Assembly (NCBI RefSeq): GCF_038002225.1
Contig: NZ_JBBOCA010000001.1
Location: forward strand, 6,448,001-6,512,000
Direction: 5' to 3'
From: Paenibacillus sp. FSL R7-0204
Lineage (GTDB): Bacteria > Bacillota > Bacilli > Paenibacillales > Paenibacillaceae
DNA length: 64,000 nucleotides
Shown here: piece after piece, positions 54,275 through 63,972 of the stretch
Layout of the letters: each line of letters starts with the position of its first letter
Position numbering within the stretch: the stretch's first letter is position 1
Notes under the pieces: model-generated
Told to the model about the DNA's origin: nothing
What the model saw: the letters and a program-made list of their open reading frames with translations, nothing else
Databases searched by the model: none
Made by a program: the position numbers and the translations under genes

Positions 54275-55381
54275 TTACTTGTTTTGAAACACATCAACCG
54301 CTCCATTAATCAAAGGATGTACTTTGATGTCGTAGTCAACATTAATTCTCATATTCTCCCAATGTTTCAGCCATTGCTCATCCGTTATTTCTTTAGAAAA
54401 CGGCTTAAGCGAATGGGTTCCGACCTCTAAGGGATCGACTTTCCAACGTTGCATTCGTTTTAATAAATCTGACGTTTGTTCCTCAAGGTAGACCTCAATT
54501 TCATGAATTAATTGTTCCAATTGTTCCTCACTTTGAATATTCAATTCTCCCTGGTATTCCTCAATTCTTCCTTTCAATCCCACATGTAAGGACAAGGATG
54601 AATAGTCGCTCGATAGTTTCATCCGAACATTGGATCGAATCCGTCCTAAACTGATAGATAGCTTTGGAATGGCCAAGACTTTTAGGAAATGATTGTTATC
54701 CAGAAGTTGAAAAATATTATCGTCCACGTCTTGAATGACCATTACTTCTTTATCGTTTTGGAAGATGCCTGTTCCTACGTAATTGAAATTGTCCTTATCC
54801 GAATGAAAAACCGGCAGGACCGGATCTTTAAAAGGAGAATATACCTTCTTCATGAATTTATGAATATTGACGATGCTCATTTCACCTTGATTATGCTCCT
54901 CGTAATGCTTTAACATCCGATAAAGGAAATAATCCTGGTTGTCTTGCACCGTCAATTGATTTTTTATGTATTCATCAAAATCGCCTCTGACAATCAACAA
55001 ATAGACACGCATTGAAATATCAGGATCAACCAGTATGGTATTGATCAGCTTTTCAATGCCTCCTTGTTTTGCCAGCTCCTCATTAATTAATAACATTCGC
55101 AGCTGCCCCTGCTTTAATTCCCGATAATAAATTAAATTAAACTTCTGGTCTCCCTGCTTTAACAGATCGACTTCCTTGGAGAGAAGACGTTTTTTTTCTT
55201 GGATGAGCGGGGGGACTAAAGTGCTGATTCTCAACTTTCCTTCCGTCCCCTTGTCAACCGACCAGAAAACTACCGGAGCAATCTCTTCGATCTTATTGTT
55301 CTCGACATATGGGGAAGAACAGCCGGCCATCCACATAAGGCTTACAACCGCCAATAAACCATAGTGCTTGTATGGTACCAT
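54275..55381 (-). CDS. Spore germination receptor lipoprotein, GerC family
   Basis: A 368-residue Ger(x)C protein: signal ending in lipobox MAGC, then the typical extracellular domain, with the conserved closing RMQRWKVDPLEVGTHSLKPF and DYDIKVHPLINGAVDV. It is the lipoprotein subunit of a germinant receptor in the spore inner membrane. Follows the GerB-like permease by 2 bp. Germinant unknown. Confidence 0.92.
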   Translation of the reverse strand: MVPYKHYGLLAVVSLMWMAGCSSPYVENNKIEEIAPVVFWSVDKGTEGKLRISTLVPPLIQEKKRLLSKEVDLLKQGDQKFNLIYYRELKQGQLRMLLINEELAKQGGIEKLINTILVDPDISMRVYLLIVRGDFDEYIKNQLTVQDNQDYFLYRMLKHYEEHNQGEMSIVNIHKFMKKVYSPFKDPVLPVFHSDKDNFNYVGTGIFQNDKEVMVIQDVDDNIFQLLDNNHFLKVLAIPKLSISLGRIRSNVRMKLSSDYSSLSLHVGLKGRIEEYQGELNIQSEEQLEQLIHEIEVYLEEQTSDLLKRMQRWKVDPLEVGTHSLKPFSKEITDEQWLKHWENMRINVDYDIKVHPLINGAVDVFQNK

Positions 55382-55383
55382 CC

Positions 55384-56502
55384 CTACATACTCTCCTTTC
55401 GTTTAACTGCAATGAAAAGGATCGCAGGAATAAGTAAATAAATGCATGAGCCGGTCCAGATTTGAAGGTTCAGTAACATCTTTTGACCCGGAACCGTTTG
55501 CCATAACCATTGATCCATTAAGATGATGCTTATCAAAATGACGAACCAGCTCGACAATAAACCAATCCGAGTTGTGCGTTCTTTCATTTTTCTCATAAAG
55601 ATTCTTCCGGCTCCATAAAAACACAACAGAAGAATTGAAATGTCAAACACATAATTAAACATATGGAAAGAGATAAGGATGTAATCGATTCGTTCTAAAC
55701 CGCTCGTTTGAATGTAGCTTCCCATATAGCCTATCGGAAAATCGATCTTGCGTAAGTAGTGCGATCCGTAAAACAATACCGAAGCAATGAACAATAATAC
55801 ATATTCCATGATCGACATCATATTTCCAATAACCAGGTATTTCGATATTTTTTTATTGGAGCTTAACCATGGAACCATAAAAACCAAATATACCGGACCG
55901 GAAAATGCCGACCAAATAAACAACAAACCTTGCCATGATTGTCCTGACCATTCGGTGGGTATGAGAGGATACAAATCGCGGTAATTGGTATCCAGTTGGA
56001 AGAAAAAAGGAATAAACATGACTGAGATCCAAGCCCCGCAAAGAAAGGCGATGACGACAAAACGCAATGTATTCTCCATTCCATGTGAAGCCACATATAA
56101 GCTGATCAAAAGAATAAATAGGATCAGCCACCTTGTATCCATAGATGGAAAAATAAAATTATGAAGCATTTCAATGTATCCCAGTGTGATGATTGAAATT
56201 TTTAACAATATTATTAAAAATCCAAATATTGCGAAAACTTGAACCGGCCGTTTCCCGAAAAGCTGTAAAAATCCTTGATAGCCTTTCGCTGCATAACTGG
56301 AAGTAAACCATTTGGACATCATCATCAAATTAAGCTGAGACAGTAGCCCCATCACGACAATGCCCCACACCATATACGAATGAACCAAATAAACCGGCAT
56401 GATTAAAATAAAATAATGCATTTGCATGCGATTCACTAATAGAACGAAATAGATGCCGCCAGGGGTGGAAGTTGTTCGATTATATAAGGATAAACTCTTC
56501 AC
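55384..56502 (-). CDS. Spore germination receptor permease, GerB family
   Basis: A 372-residue integral membrane protein with ten predicted helices (APC-like fold) and the family motif TPGGIYFVLLVNRMQMHYFI at the N-terminus. I start at GTG 56502, eight bases after AGGAG and overlapping the GerA-like stop by 4 bp; longer frames begin inside the upstream gene. It is thought to bind the small-molecule germinant. Confidence 0.9.
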   Translation of the reverse strand: MKSLSLYNRTTSTPGGIYFVLLVNRMQMHYFILIMPVYLVHSYMVWGIVVMGLLSQLNLMMMSKWFTSSYAAKGYQGFLQLFGKRPVQVFAIFGFLIILLKISIITLGYIEMLHNFIFPSMDTRWLILFILLISLYVASHGMENTLRFVVIAFLCGAWISVMFIPFFFQLDTNYRDLYPLIPTEWSGQSWQGLLFIWSAFSGPVYLVFMVPWLSSNKKISKYLVIGNMMSIMEYVLLFIASVLFYGSHYLRKIDFPIGYMGSYIQTSGLERIDYILISFHMFNYVFDISILLLCFYGAGRIFMRKMKERTTRIGLLSSWFVILISIILMDQWLWQTVPGQKMLLNLQIWTGSCIYLLIPAILFIAVKRKESM

Positions 56503-57920
56503 TTCTTCATCTCCTGTCGCCATTTCCGTAGTGGTTTTAGATATTTCGGACGCGTTTTCATCCAAATTAAAGGGCCGCGGATAAAGAGATCGTTCCAATC
56601 CCTTCCATAAAAAGGAGCAATCGGTGCTAAATAAGGTTGACCTAATGACGTTAATGCATGGAGATGTGCAAGAATCCCGATCAGCCCGATCACGATTCCC
56701 GGCAACCCAAGAAACGATGCAAGGACAAGAAGAAGAATTTGCATCAGCACCATGGATTTTGTAACTTGATAATTGGGAACTAAAAAGAAAGCAATAGCGG
56801 ATATCCCCATCAACACTATCAATACTTTACTGGCAAAGCCTGCTTCTACAGCAGCTTGTCCAATGACGATACCACCGATAACCCCTAAAGTTTGACTGGT
56901 TTTGGTCGGCATTCGCAAACTTGCTTCTTTGATGATTTCCAGCGTTACGATCATGAAAAATCCTTCCGCAAACGGAGTAAAGGGCAATTTGCCTCTCGAT
57001 TCCAATAATACGTAAAGAAGCGGCAGTGGAACCATTTGGTAATGAAATGTCGTTAACGCAACATAAAAAGGAATCATCGTCAAAGAAACAATAAAACTTC
57101 CGTACCGGATTAAACGTAAAAAACTGGCTACCGGCCAACGAAGGAAGTAGTCTTCCGGAGATTGGAGTAGATGAAAAAAAGTAATGGGAGCAATTAAAGC
57201 AAACGGTGAATTGGAAACCAATAGCGTCAGCTTTCCCTCACCTAAGGCGTAGGCGCAGGCATCCGGCCGATCCGTTTGTAGAAACTGCGGAAAGACCGTA
57301 TGGTTATGATCTTCAATAAAAGCTGCAAGCTGAGAGGAGTCTAAAAATTGATCGAAATCCACACTTTCAATTTTCTTTCTTGCAAGGGAAACAAATTCTG
57401 GATTAGTTAAACCGTCTATGTACAGTAACACAACTTTCGTTTTACTCAGTGAACCGATAGTAAAGCTTTCCGTTTTTAATGTAGTTATAGGTAAACGTCT
57501 GCGCAACATTGTAATGTTTTTATCGATTTGTTCACTGAAGCTGTCTTTCGCTCCATATATAACAGTTTCCGTTTGGGAAGGTTCAACTGCCCGGCCAAGA
57601 GGGCTTTCCAGTTGGACGCCTAACCACTGATCGTTGACTGAATCGTTTAGAAGAATAAATCCTTGCATTATTTTTTGCTCAGCATCTTCGATCGATAGAA
57701 CTTCCGAAACTTTGGCATTGGTTATGCATGAAGAAAGCGAACTGCAAGCAGAACGATGAAGTGGCTGAATAATCGTCTCGTTTAAACGCTCTGGATCGAT
57801 TAACGTTTTTATGTATAAAAGATGGACTGAGGCACTGGTACCCATTCTGAGCTCAACAATTTCGGCATCATCCATATGGTTTAATTTCTGTTTTAATTCA
57901 TCAAGCCATGTTTCAACCAT
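56499..57920 (-). CDS. Spore germination receptor subunit, GerA family
   Basis: A 473-residue protein: soluble N-terminal domain (residues 1-240, with VVLLYIDGLTNPEFVSLARK), then about five to six membrane segments (YGSFIVSLTMIPFYVALTTF) with the family sequence GGIVIGQAAVEAGFASKVLI. ATG at 57920 is six bases after AAGGAGA; the frame extends 9 residues further without support. First gene of the gerA-gerB-gerC type operon, presumably sigma-G controlled. Confidence 0.92.
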   Translation of the reverse strand: MVETWLDELKQKLNHMDDAEIVELRMGTSASVHLLYIKTLIDPERLNETIIQPLHRSACSSLSSCITNAKVSEVLSIEDAEQKIMQGFILLNDSVNDQWLGVQLESPLGRAVEPSQTETVIYGAKDSFSEQIDKNITMLRRRLPITTLKTESFTIGSLSKTKVVLLYIDGLTNPEFVSLARKKIESVDFDQFLDSSQLAAFIEDHNHTVFPQFLQTDRPDACAYALGEGKLTLLVSNSPFALIAPITFFHLLQSPEDYFLRWPVASFLRLIRYGSFIVSLTMIPFYVALTTFHYQMVPLPLLYVLLESRGKLPFTPFAEGFFMIVTLEIIKEASLRMPTKTSQTLGVIGGIVIGQAAVEAGFASKVLIVLMGISAIAFFLVPNYQVTKSMVLMQILLLVLASFLGLPGIVIGLIGILAHLHALTSLGQPYLAPIAPFYGRDWNDLFIRGPLIWMKTRPKYLKPLRKWRQEMKK

Positions 57921-58024
57921 AGTCTTCTCCTTCATTAAAGAAATCAAAATCCTGCGGTTTTATCGTGCCCTGAAATGGAAAAATTATACGACCGGGTAGC
58001 TGCAAACAGGCTTTTTGATTCCGC

Positions 58025-58161
58025 TTATATCATGATATGTCTTCGTTCAATGCCAGCCACTGCACCGCCAACCCGAACCTAATTGATTTCACCGCTCTCG
58101 CTTAGGCGAAGTCCTGCACCCTTTTCGCAAACGCATTTAACGTATACACTTCCACATTCAT
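58025..58161 (-). pseudogene. Internally deleted PhzF-family gene
   Basis: AGAGAGGA and ATG 58161 open MNVEVYTLNAFAKRVQ, the standard N-terminus of PhzF-like isomerases, but a stop follows four codons later. Shortly after, in another frame, comes VRVGGAVAGIERRHIMI and TAA, the standard PhzF C-terminus. About 750 bp of the middle is missing while both ends remain. Confidence 0.75.
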
Positions 58162-58236
58162 GTTCTGATCGTCCTCTCTTTATCTTCGAAAAACAGGCAT
58201 GACAAGACAGAGGCCTTGTCACCCCCGGGAATGAAA

Positions 58237-58270
58237 AAAAGTCGGGTGCATCAGTCGCATCCCGACTTTT
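58237..58270 (-). terminator. Terminator of the LysR gene
   Basis: AAAAGTCGGG...GC pairs with GC...CCCGACTTTT, flanked by A and T runs, about 90 bp past the LysR stop. Confidence 0.8.
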
Positions 58271-58356
58271 ATTTTCGTATTAAACTGATGTGCGTAACCG
58301 CAATCTTCTCTCTATAACGTCTTAATAGTGCCATTCTTCTTTTGCAAGCAGAACAG

Positions 58357-59259
58357 TTAATTTCTTGCCCATCCTTTCGACTGCTCCCGGACCAGTGAGA
58401 GAAATGCTGCCGCCGCTGGCGACAATTCCTCCTGCTTCCGGGTACAGACGGCAATCGGATTCAGCAGCGAAGTGCCGTTAACCATCACACGCTCCACTTC
58501 CCCGCGTTCCACATTATCCCTAACCGCCAGGGAGGAAATGAAGATGGCCCCGTAACCCGCGATGACGGCCCGAACCATCTCGTTCACCCCATTAAATTGT
58601 AGACCGACCTTGGGAGGACTCACGTTCAAAGCCCGGCATAAAGAGAAGAGACGCTCCCGGGTAGAACTTCCCTCTTCACGCAGAATGAAGGGAACCTTCA
58701 TCATCTCCGCTAAAGTAATTTCCTGTCCGCCGTATGGATGGTTTCTCGGGACGATGAACCAGAGCTCGTCCTCCAGAAGTTCTTCCCATTCAATGCCCGG
58801 TTGCTCCTCCCAGCCGCCTCCGTATACGGCTACCTCGGCATCGTACTGTAGCAGCCCCTCCACCGCTTCCCGAGAATTTGCAGTATTCAAGACCACCTCT
58901 ACGGAAGGATGCTCTTGCTTGTAGAGGGCCAGCCATTCCGGCAGCAGCAGATTAGCGGGCAGATAGGTTGCTACAATCCGCAAGATGCCGCTGAACCCGG
59001 CCTTGTATTCACGCACTGCCTCATCCAGCTCACGCTCCAATGCAAACAATCGTTTGGCATGGCTGGCCAGCATCTGACCCGCATCGGTCACTAAGATACC
59101 ACGCCCCTTGGGGGCTAACAGCTGTATGCCTAATTCCTTTTCCAGATTACGGACCTGAGCCGTAACCGCAGGCTGACTGATCCGCAATTCCTCCGCAGCG
59201 CGGGTGACTCCGCCTTTTTCAGAAATGGTGTGAAATATTTTAAGGGCATGAAGATTCAT
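58357..59259 (-). CDS. LysR-family transcriptional regulator
   Basis: A 300-residue LTTR: N-terminal HTH (NLHALKIFHTISEKGGVTRA; ISQPAVTAQVRNLEKELGI) and an effector-binding domain (GILRIVATYLPANLLLPEWL). Divergent from the pyruvate kinase gene; a CATCAAAATTGATG palindrome at about 59279-59292 lies in the intergenic region and is a candidate binding site. Confidence 0.9.
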   Translation of the reverse strand: MNLHALKIFHTISEKGGVTRAAEELRISQPAVTAQVRNLEKELGIQLLAPKGRGILVTDAGQMLASHAKRLFALERELDEAVREYKAGFSGILRIVATYLPANLLLPEWLALYKQEHPSVEVVLNTANSREAVEGLLQYDAEVAVYGGGWEEQPGIEWEELLEDELWFIVPRNHPYGGQEITLAEMMKVPFILREEGSSTRERLFSLCRALNVSPPKVGLQFNGVNEMVRAVIAGYGAIFISSLAVRDNVERGEVERVMVNGTSLLNPIAVCTRKQEELSPAAAAFLSLVREQSKGWARN

Positions 59260-59398
59260 AAGATGACCTGCCTCCTACATCAAAATTGATGAAGAACGAA
59301 ATTATATATATTTTTCTGATGAATCGTTATGCTTTATTGTAAGGATAAAGGAAAATTTTCACAAGGTTAAATAATTTATCAATGAAGGAGAGAATTTC

Positions 59399-60907
59399 AT
59401 GAGTAAAACTAAAATCGTCTGTACCATCGGCCCCTCCAGCGAAAGCCCCGAAATGCTCCGTAAGCTGATCCAAGCCGGTATGAATGTCGCGCGCCTGAAC
59501 TTAGCCCACGGTGAGCTGGAGGAGCACGCAGAGCGCATCCGCCACATCCGGGAAGCAGCCAAGGAACTAAACCAATATGTGGCCGTCCTGCTCGATATCA
59601 AGGGTCCGGAAATTCGTATCGGCAAAATGGCCTCGGAGTACGTGGAATTGATACCAGGAGAAACCGTGGTTCTAACCACAGAGGAAGTGCTCGGCACGAA
59701 GGACCGCATCCAAGTCACCTATAAGCAGTTACCCCAAAACGTGAAGCCTGGCAGCAGCATCCTGATCGATGACGGTCTAGTGCGTTTGGAAGTCGTAAAT
59801 TCCGCAGGCACCGAGATTACCTGCCTCGTCAAGAACGGCGGCAAGCTGAAGCCACGCAAGGGCGTCAACGTTCCCGGCATCAAAACCAGTCTTCCAGGCG
59901 TAACTGAGAAGGACATCCTGCACATCAAGTTCGGCGCTCAGCAGAATATCGACATCATCGCTCAATCCTTCGTCCGCAAAGCTGCAGATATTCTCGAGAT
60001 TAAACATATTCTGAGTCAACACAAGGCCGACCATATCCAAATCATCGCCAAAATTGAAAATGACGAGGGCTTGGAGAACCTGGACGCCATCCTGAACGTA
60101 GCCGACGGACTAATGGTTGCCCGCGGCGATCTGGGTGTGGACTTGCCGGTGGAGGAGGTGCCCCTGGTTCAAAAAGACATGATCAAGAAGTGTAACCTGG
60201 CCGGAAAACCGGTTATCACCGCCACTCACATGCTGGAGTCCATGCAGATGAACCCGCGTCCGACCCGTGCAGAAGCAAGTGACGTCGCCAACGCTATCTT
60301 CGATGGCACCGATTCTGTCATGCTGTCTGGTGAGTCTGCCGCAGGTAAGTACCCGCTGGAGTCCGTCGAGACCATGGCCCGCATCGCCGCCCGCGCTGAG
60401 TCCGTCCTGGGGAGCTACGGCCGCTCCAACTGCAAGAGTAACGAGACTGGCACCAACGTGACCAGCGCCATTGGCGAATCCGTTGTCCGCACTGCCCTCG
60501 CGCTCTCCGCCAAGGCTATTCTCGCCCTGACCGAAAGCGGCTTTACCGCCCGGATGATCGCCAAGCACAAGCCCGCTGCACCGGTCATCGCCGTGTCCAC
60601 TAAGGAGAGCGTGCTGCATGCTCTTTCCTTGACCTGGGGTGTAATTCCTATGCTCCGTGACGAATCTGCTTCCAGCACCGATGCAGCCGTAGAAGCCGCT
60701 GTTGAACTGGCGAGGTCTGCCGGATACGTGCAAAATGGCGACTTGGTGCTCATCACCGCCGGAGTCCCTGTAGGCTGCGCCGGAACCACTAACCTTCTGC
60801 GGGTTCACCGAGTTGGGGAAGGGGATTTGAATATGGATGGAAATTCAGATTTAGCAGCGGTACAGCGGAGAACGGACGAACATGGACCTACCACAGCGAA
60901 GAAATAA
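59399..60907 (+). CDS. pyk: Pyruvate kinase with an acquired C-terminal tail
   Basis: A 502-residue enzyme converting phosphoenolpyruvate and ADP to pyruvate and ATP. N-terminal SKTKIVCTIGPSSESPEML; cation and substrate site in IAKIENDEGLENLDAILNVA; VARGDLGVDLPVEEVPLVQK; effector domain ending GVPVGCAGTTNLLRVHRVG. It lacks the extra PEP-utilising domain of many Bacillales Pyk, so is probably a second, short isozyme. The last ~28 residues are foreign: GDLNMDGNSDLAAV and RRTDEHGPTTAKK match two parts of the FG-GAP-like protein at 41319, at DNA level too. GGAGAG precedes the ATG. Regulated perhaps by the divergent LysR. Confidence 0.93.
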   Translation: MSKTKIVCTIGPSSESPEMLRKLIQAGMNVARLNLAHGELEEHAERIRHIREAAKELNQYVAVLLDIKGPEIRIGKMASEYVELIPGETVVLTTEEVLGTKDRIQVTYKQLPQNVKPGSSILIDDGLVRLEVVNSAGTEITCLVKNGGKLKPRKGVNVPGIKTSLPGVTEKDILHIKFGAQQNIDIIAQSFVRKAADILEIKHILSQHKADHIQIIAKIENDEGLENLDAILNVADGLMVARGDLGVDLPVEEVPLVQKDMIKKCNLAGKPVITATHMLESMQMNPRPTRAEASDVANAIFDGTDSVMLSGESAAGKYPLESVETMARIAARAESVLGSYGRSNCKSNETGTNVTSAIGESVVRTALALSAKAILALTESGFTARMIAKHKPAAPVIAVSTKESVLHALSLTWGVIPMLRDESASSTDAAVEAAVELARSAGYVQNGDLVLITAGVPVGCAGTTNLLRVHRVGEGDLNMDGNSDLAAVQRRTDEHGPTTAKK

Positions 60908-60946
60908 AGCGGGGGCCACTGTCTTGCTGACTACCTTTTCACCGGA

Positions 60947-61342
60947 TTAAAAATTCAACTCACAATCCTTATGCTCCCATACATCAAATAGGTTCCCATC
61001 CAGATCCTCAAAAACAAAAAACTTGCCGTAAATACCTTCATCGCTAATGGGTCTAGCCGTAACTCCCTCAGATGTTAGCCTCATATGCAACGAGTCAATA
61101 TCATCTGTAAAAAATGTTACAACCCACCGGGGCCGTCCATTCACCTCAAAAACCGCTCTAGTGTCATTATCAGATTCAACTAGATCTATGATTGGACGGT
61201 TATCCCGGAATAAGCTTAGATAGTTTCCTCTATCGTTTCTAATGTTGAAGCCAAAGTGATGGACAAACCACTCTGCAGATTTTTTTATATTTTTAACCGG
61301 AATTACATTATATGCGATTCCTAATATTTTTCCGTTTACCAT
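60947..61342 (-). CDS. VOC (glyoxalase/bleomycin-resistance) family protein
   Basis: A 131-residue VOC-fold protein: YNVIPVKNIKKSAEWFVHHF at the N-terminus and GKFFVFEDLDGNLFDVWEHK at the C-terminus, the paired beta-alpha-beta modules with a terminal Glu metal ligand. Start ATG 61342, nine bases after GGGGAT. Substrate unknown. Confidence 0.87.
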   Translation of the reverse strand: MVNGKILGIAYNVIPVKNIKKSAEWFVHHFGFNIRNDRGNYLSLFRDNRPIIDLVESDNDTRAVFEVNGRPRWVVTFFTDDIDSLHMRLTSEGVTARPISDEGIYGKFFVFEDLDGNLFDVWEHKDCELNF

Positions 61343-61461
61343 ACTATCAATCCCCAAAATTTATTTTTCTTTTTCTAATCAGTACCTCAAGAATTACAAA
61401 TTATGTACAACCAAACTCGTTCTGCACAGTAATGAACTAACATCCCAGTTATCGTAAAGAG

Positions 61462-61803
61462 CTAATCTACTACGACCCTATCGCCCTTACTTATAGGTTG
61501 AGAAATCACAAGAAATTCTATCTCATCATTTGACTTGTTGAACATTTGATGAGTTACCAACGGAGCCACTTCTACTCCCTCTTGTGAATTGAGTGTAATC
61601 TCATCGCCTTCAATCTCAAGGGTCGCTGTACCAGTTAAAACAAAGAAAAATTGACGTGATTGCTGGTGATAGTGCTTTACTTCAGAAGTATGTGCCGGCA
61701 TTTTTTCATGAATCACACTTAAATCTTGATTCTTTACTAAATGCCAACCATCGCAATTGTCGCCCCAAATATAGTGTTCAGCACTGTGTTTACTTATTTT
61801 CAT
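61462..61803 (-). CDS. Cupin-domain protein
   Basis: A 113-residue single cupin: motif 1 HTSEVKHYHQQSRQFFFVLTG (metal ligands HxH and E/Q region) and motif 2 GVEVAPLVTHQMFNKS. ATG 61803 is eight bases after GAGGAG. Function unknown; possibly a small-molecule isomerase or dioxygenase-like protein. Confidence 0.85.
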   Translation of the reverse strand: MKISKHSAEHYIWGDNCDGWHLVKNQDLSVIHEKMPAHTSEVKHYHQQSRQFFFVLTGTATLEIEGDEITLNSQEGVEVAPLVTHQMFNKSNDEIEFLVISQPISKGDRVVVD

Positions 61804-61874
61804 TTTTGTAGCTCCTCTCACGATAATGAAGTAATTTTAACATGATTTTATTAAGCAAACCTTACTCCAGCCTA

Positions 61875-62678
61875 TTAGAACCGCGGATTGCCCCCGATCA
61901 ACTCTTTGGTTATTGGATCAAAAAACATTGTAATCGGTCCCAGTAGGCCGTTCATTTCCGTATCAAGTTGAACGGATACAACAACATCTAACTTTCTGTC
62001 ATCCATCCAATAGCCAACGTTTTTTCCAGACTCTAGGATCACTTTGGCCTTCTCTTTCGGCGTGGTTAAAGTGCTTCTTTCCTTGTCTGAGATTTGGGCC
62101 CAAGCCAGATTCCGAAACTCATCTTCATTTTTAAGTTTGTCATAATGGAAGACATAATAGTACCAGCCGCCGCCCAGATTCTTATAATCCTTCACATAGC
62201 TGAATTTCGAAGGATCCCCTTTGGCCATCTCTGGTAGGCTGAGGTAGGTTATGCCTTGTTGATACAAGTTGTCTTCGGCATCAAACAAAAAGTCAATACT
62301 TTTACTAGGGGCATCATTTAAGGAGGATATCCTTTTTACAATACCTTCTCGAAACAATGTTTGAGCGATTTGTTGAATTTCAGGGTCCTGGATGTTCTCG
62401 ATGGAATAATCTTGTTGAAGTATGACAGGCCGAGTCTGGAACACTTTTTCATTTTCTAACAGATAACTGCCTAGAATTTCAAAATCTTCACGACGGTTTT
62501 GAAAATATTTAATAACCCCAGTCTCTGGACGCTTCAACACTTCGCTAACGTTCAAGGAAATAATGAAATCACTTGCCGTAACATGCTCCGTGCCCTTGCT
62601 TTTCAAGCCAGCACATCCGCATACCGTCAATGCAAAACAGATTAGAACTGAAATGAATTTTATCGGCCTAAGATTCAT
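61875..62678 (-). CDS. Hypothetical lipoprotein
   Basis: A 267-residue protein with signal peptide FISVLICFALTV and lipobox VCGC. The mature part has no recognised domain; a Tyr-rich segment (GGGWYYYVFHYDKL) and the ending GPITMFFDPITKELIGG are seen. Start ATG 62678 after GGGGG. Surface-anchored; function unknown. Confidence 0.75.
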   Translation of the reverse strand: MNLRPIKFISVLICFALTVCGCAGLKSKGTEHVTASDFIISLNVSEVLKRPETGVIKYFQNRREDFEILGSYLLENEKVFQTRPVILQQDYSIENIQDPEIQQIAQTLFREGIVKRISSLNDAPSKSIDFLFDAEDNLYQQGITYLSLPEMAKGDPSKFSYVKDYKNLGGGWYYYVFHYDKLKNEDEFRNLAWAQISDKERSTLTTPKEKAKVILESGKNVGYWMDDRKLDVVVSVQLDTEMNGLLGPITMFFDPITKELIGGNPRF

Positions 62679-62755
62679 ATTGCGGACCCCCATTAAGACA
62701 AGAGTTGTGAATTCATGTCACGAAATGGCTTCTCGATATTATTTTAATTGTTGGT

Positions 62756-63031
62756 TTAGTTTAGTTCTGAAAATTGCATAAGTACAAGAATAATACTCAA
62801 AACAGTTAGTGCAAAGAAAATAACAGAAATTTGACGGTTCCGGCGCATTTTGATTCCATACGAGCCAAAGAAGATTGCGGCCGCTAACTTGGCAATCATA
62901 TTAGAATAGACATGATCCGAAAATATTGAACTGCTAAAGAGAATAGAAGCAAGTAAAGTCAAAGATATAAACACTTTAAACCATAGCGGTTCCCTTATGA
63001 ATTGATAGTACATGGACTTTAACGCTTTCAT
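62756..63031 (-). CDS. Small membrane protein (91 residues)
   Basis: Three hydrophobic stretches (FKVFISLTLLASILFSSSIF; MIAKLAAAIFFGSYGI; VIFFALTVLSIILVLMQF) separated by short basic loops. No family recognised. ATG start, GGATAGGATG-like site upstream. Possibly co-transcribed with the lipoprotein downstream. Confidence 0.68.
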   Translation of the reverse strand: MKALKSMYYQFIREPLWFKVFISLTLLASILFSSSIFSDHVYSNMIAKLAAAIFFGSYGIKMRRNRQISVIFFALTVLSIILVLMQFSELN

Positions 63032-63272
63032 GGCATCCTATCCTCTACGTTTGTTCAGCCTATCTTATCACAGAGAGCCCCCAGAATCAGGATCTACCAC
63101 TGCTTAACCCAAATTGGCTGGTTTTATCTTCCTTGGGCGAAATATTTAACGTGAGGCGGGAACCACCCACATGCCAGTATACAAAAGGCCGGTCTTGGAC
63201 GGTTAGCTGTCTGATCTGAGTTTTTACCGTAGGACAATCCTCCTCATCATATCATTGTTGTATTTTAACATA

Positions 63273-63824
63273 TTAAGGAATCACCGTCGTCCCAATCCCA
63301 TTAGTAAATAGGGTATCTATCAGCTTGACCAATTCTTCCGACGACAGATCTTTGTCATTCCGTATCCACAGGCGAAACATCGACATTAGTGTGGATATGT
63401 AAAACTCAATGATATAGGGTGCTAAAGCTTCATTTGCCGGAAGGTCGACAATTAATCGCTCAAAAGGAATTTCTCTTTTCAGATGTTCGATAAAATGAAC
63501 AGAACCATAGTCGCCCAAGAGGGCTTTCAGGATTGAAATTTCCTCTGCATTCTCCAGGCATTGAAGTGCATCTTGGAAGGTATGTGTGGAGAACTCTCTG
63601 CTTGCCATTTCCTCTTTAATGGATCTAAAAACACGCTCTTCCACGTAATCCAACAACTCATAGATATCCGTAAAATATTGATAAAAGGTACTGCGGTTAT
63701 ATCCTGATCGCTTAGCGATCTCTTGGATGGTTATTTTTTCAATGGGTTTCTGGCTATATAAATCGCAGAATACATTGATGAAGGTTTGTCTTGTTTTATC
63801 CGTAATTTCAGGTTGCTTATTCAT
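63273..63824 (-). CDS. TetR-family transcriptional regulator
   Basis: A 183-residue regulator with HTH TIQEIAKRSGYNRSTFYQYF following KPIEKI, and a helical C-terminus typical of TetR_C. ATG 63824 follows GGAGG; the longer frame adds 8 residues. Divergent from the PanE/ApbA-like gene at 63973, its likely target; the intergenic TACAATGACATTATAC is a candidate operator. Confidence 0.9.
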   Translation of the reverse strand: MNKQPEITDKTRQTFINVFCDLYSQKPIEKITIQEIAKRSGYNRSTFYQYFTDIYELLDYVEERVFRSIKEEMASREFSTHTFQDALQCLENAEEISILKALLGDYGSVHFIEHLKREIPFERLIVDLPANEALAPYIIEFYISTLMSMFRLWIRNDKDLSSEELVKLIDTLFTNGIGTTVIP

Positions 63825-63972
63825 TATTGGCCTCCAGGTTCTGTACACCGATTACACGACAGATTTTAAAAATCTGATGGTTGATGCCCGTATAGCGGAC
63901 CTATACAATGACATTATACAACACGCTGTTGGATTATCAACCAGGATTAATATATAGGCTCAGGAGGCTAAT

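Noticed and set aside
44930..63130. A ~24-base similarity (CCMATTTGGRTTAAGCAGTG) between 44.94 kb and 63.10 kb as a repeat family
   Set aside because: Three or more mismatches over so short a length are expected by chance in 64 kb, and the surroundings do not align.
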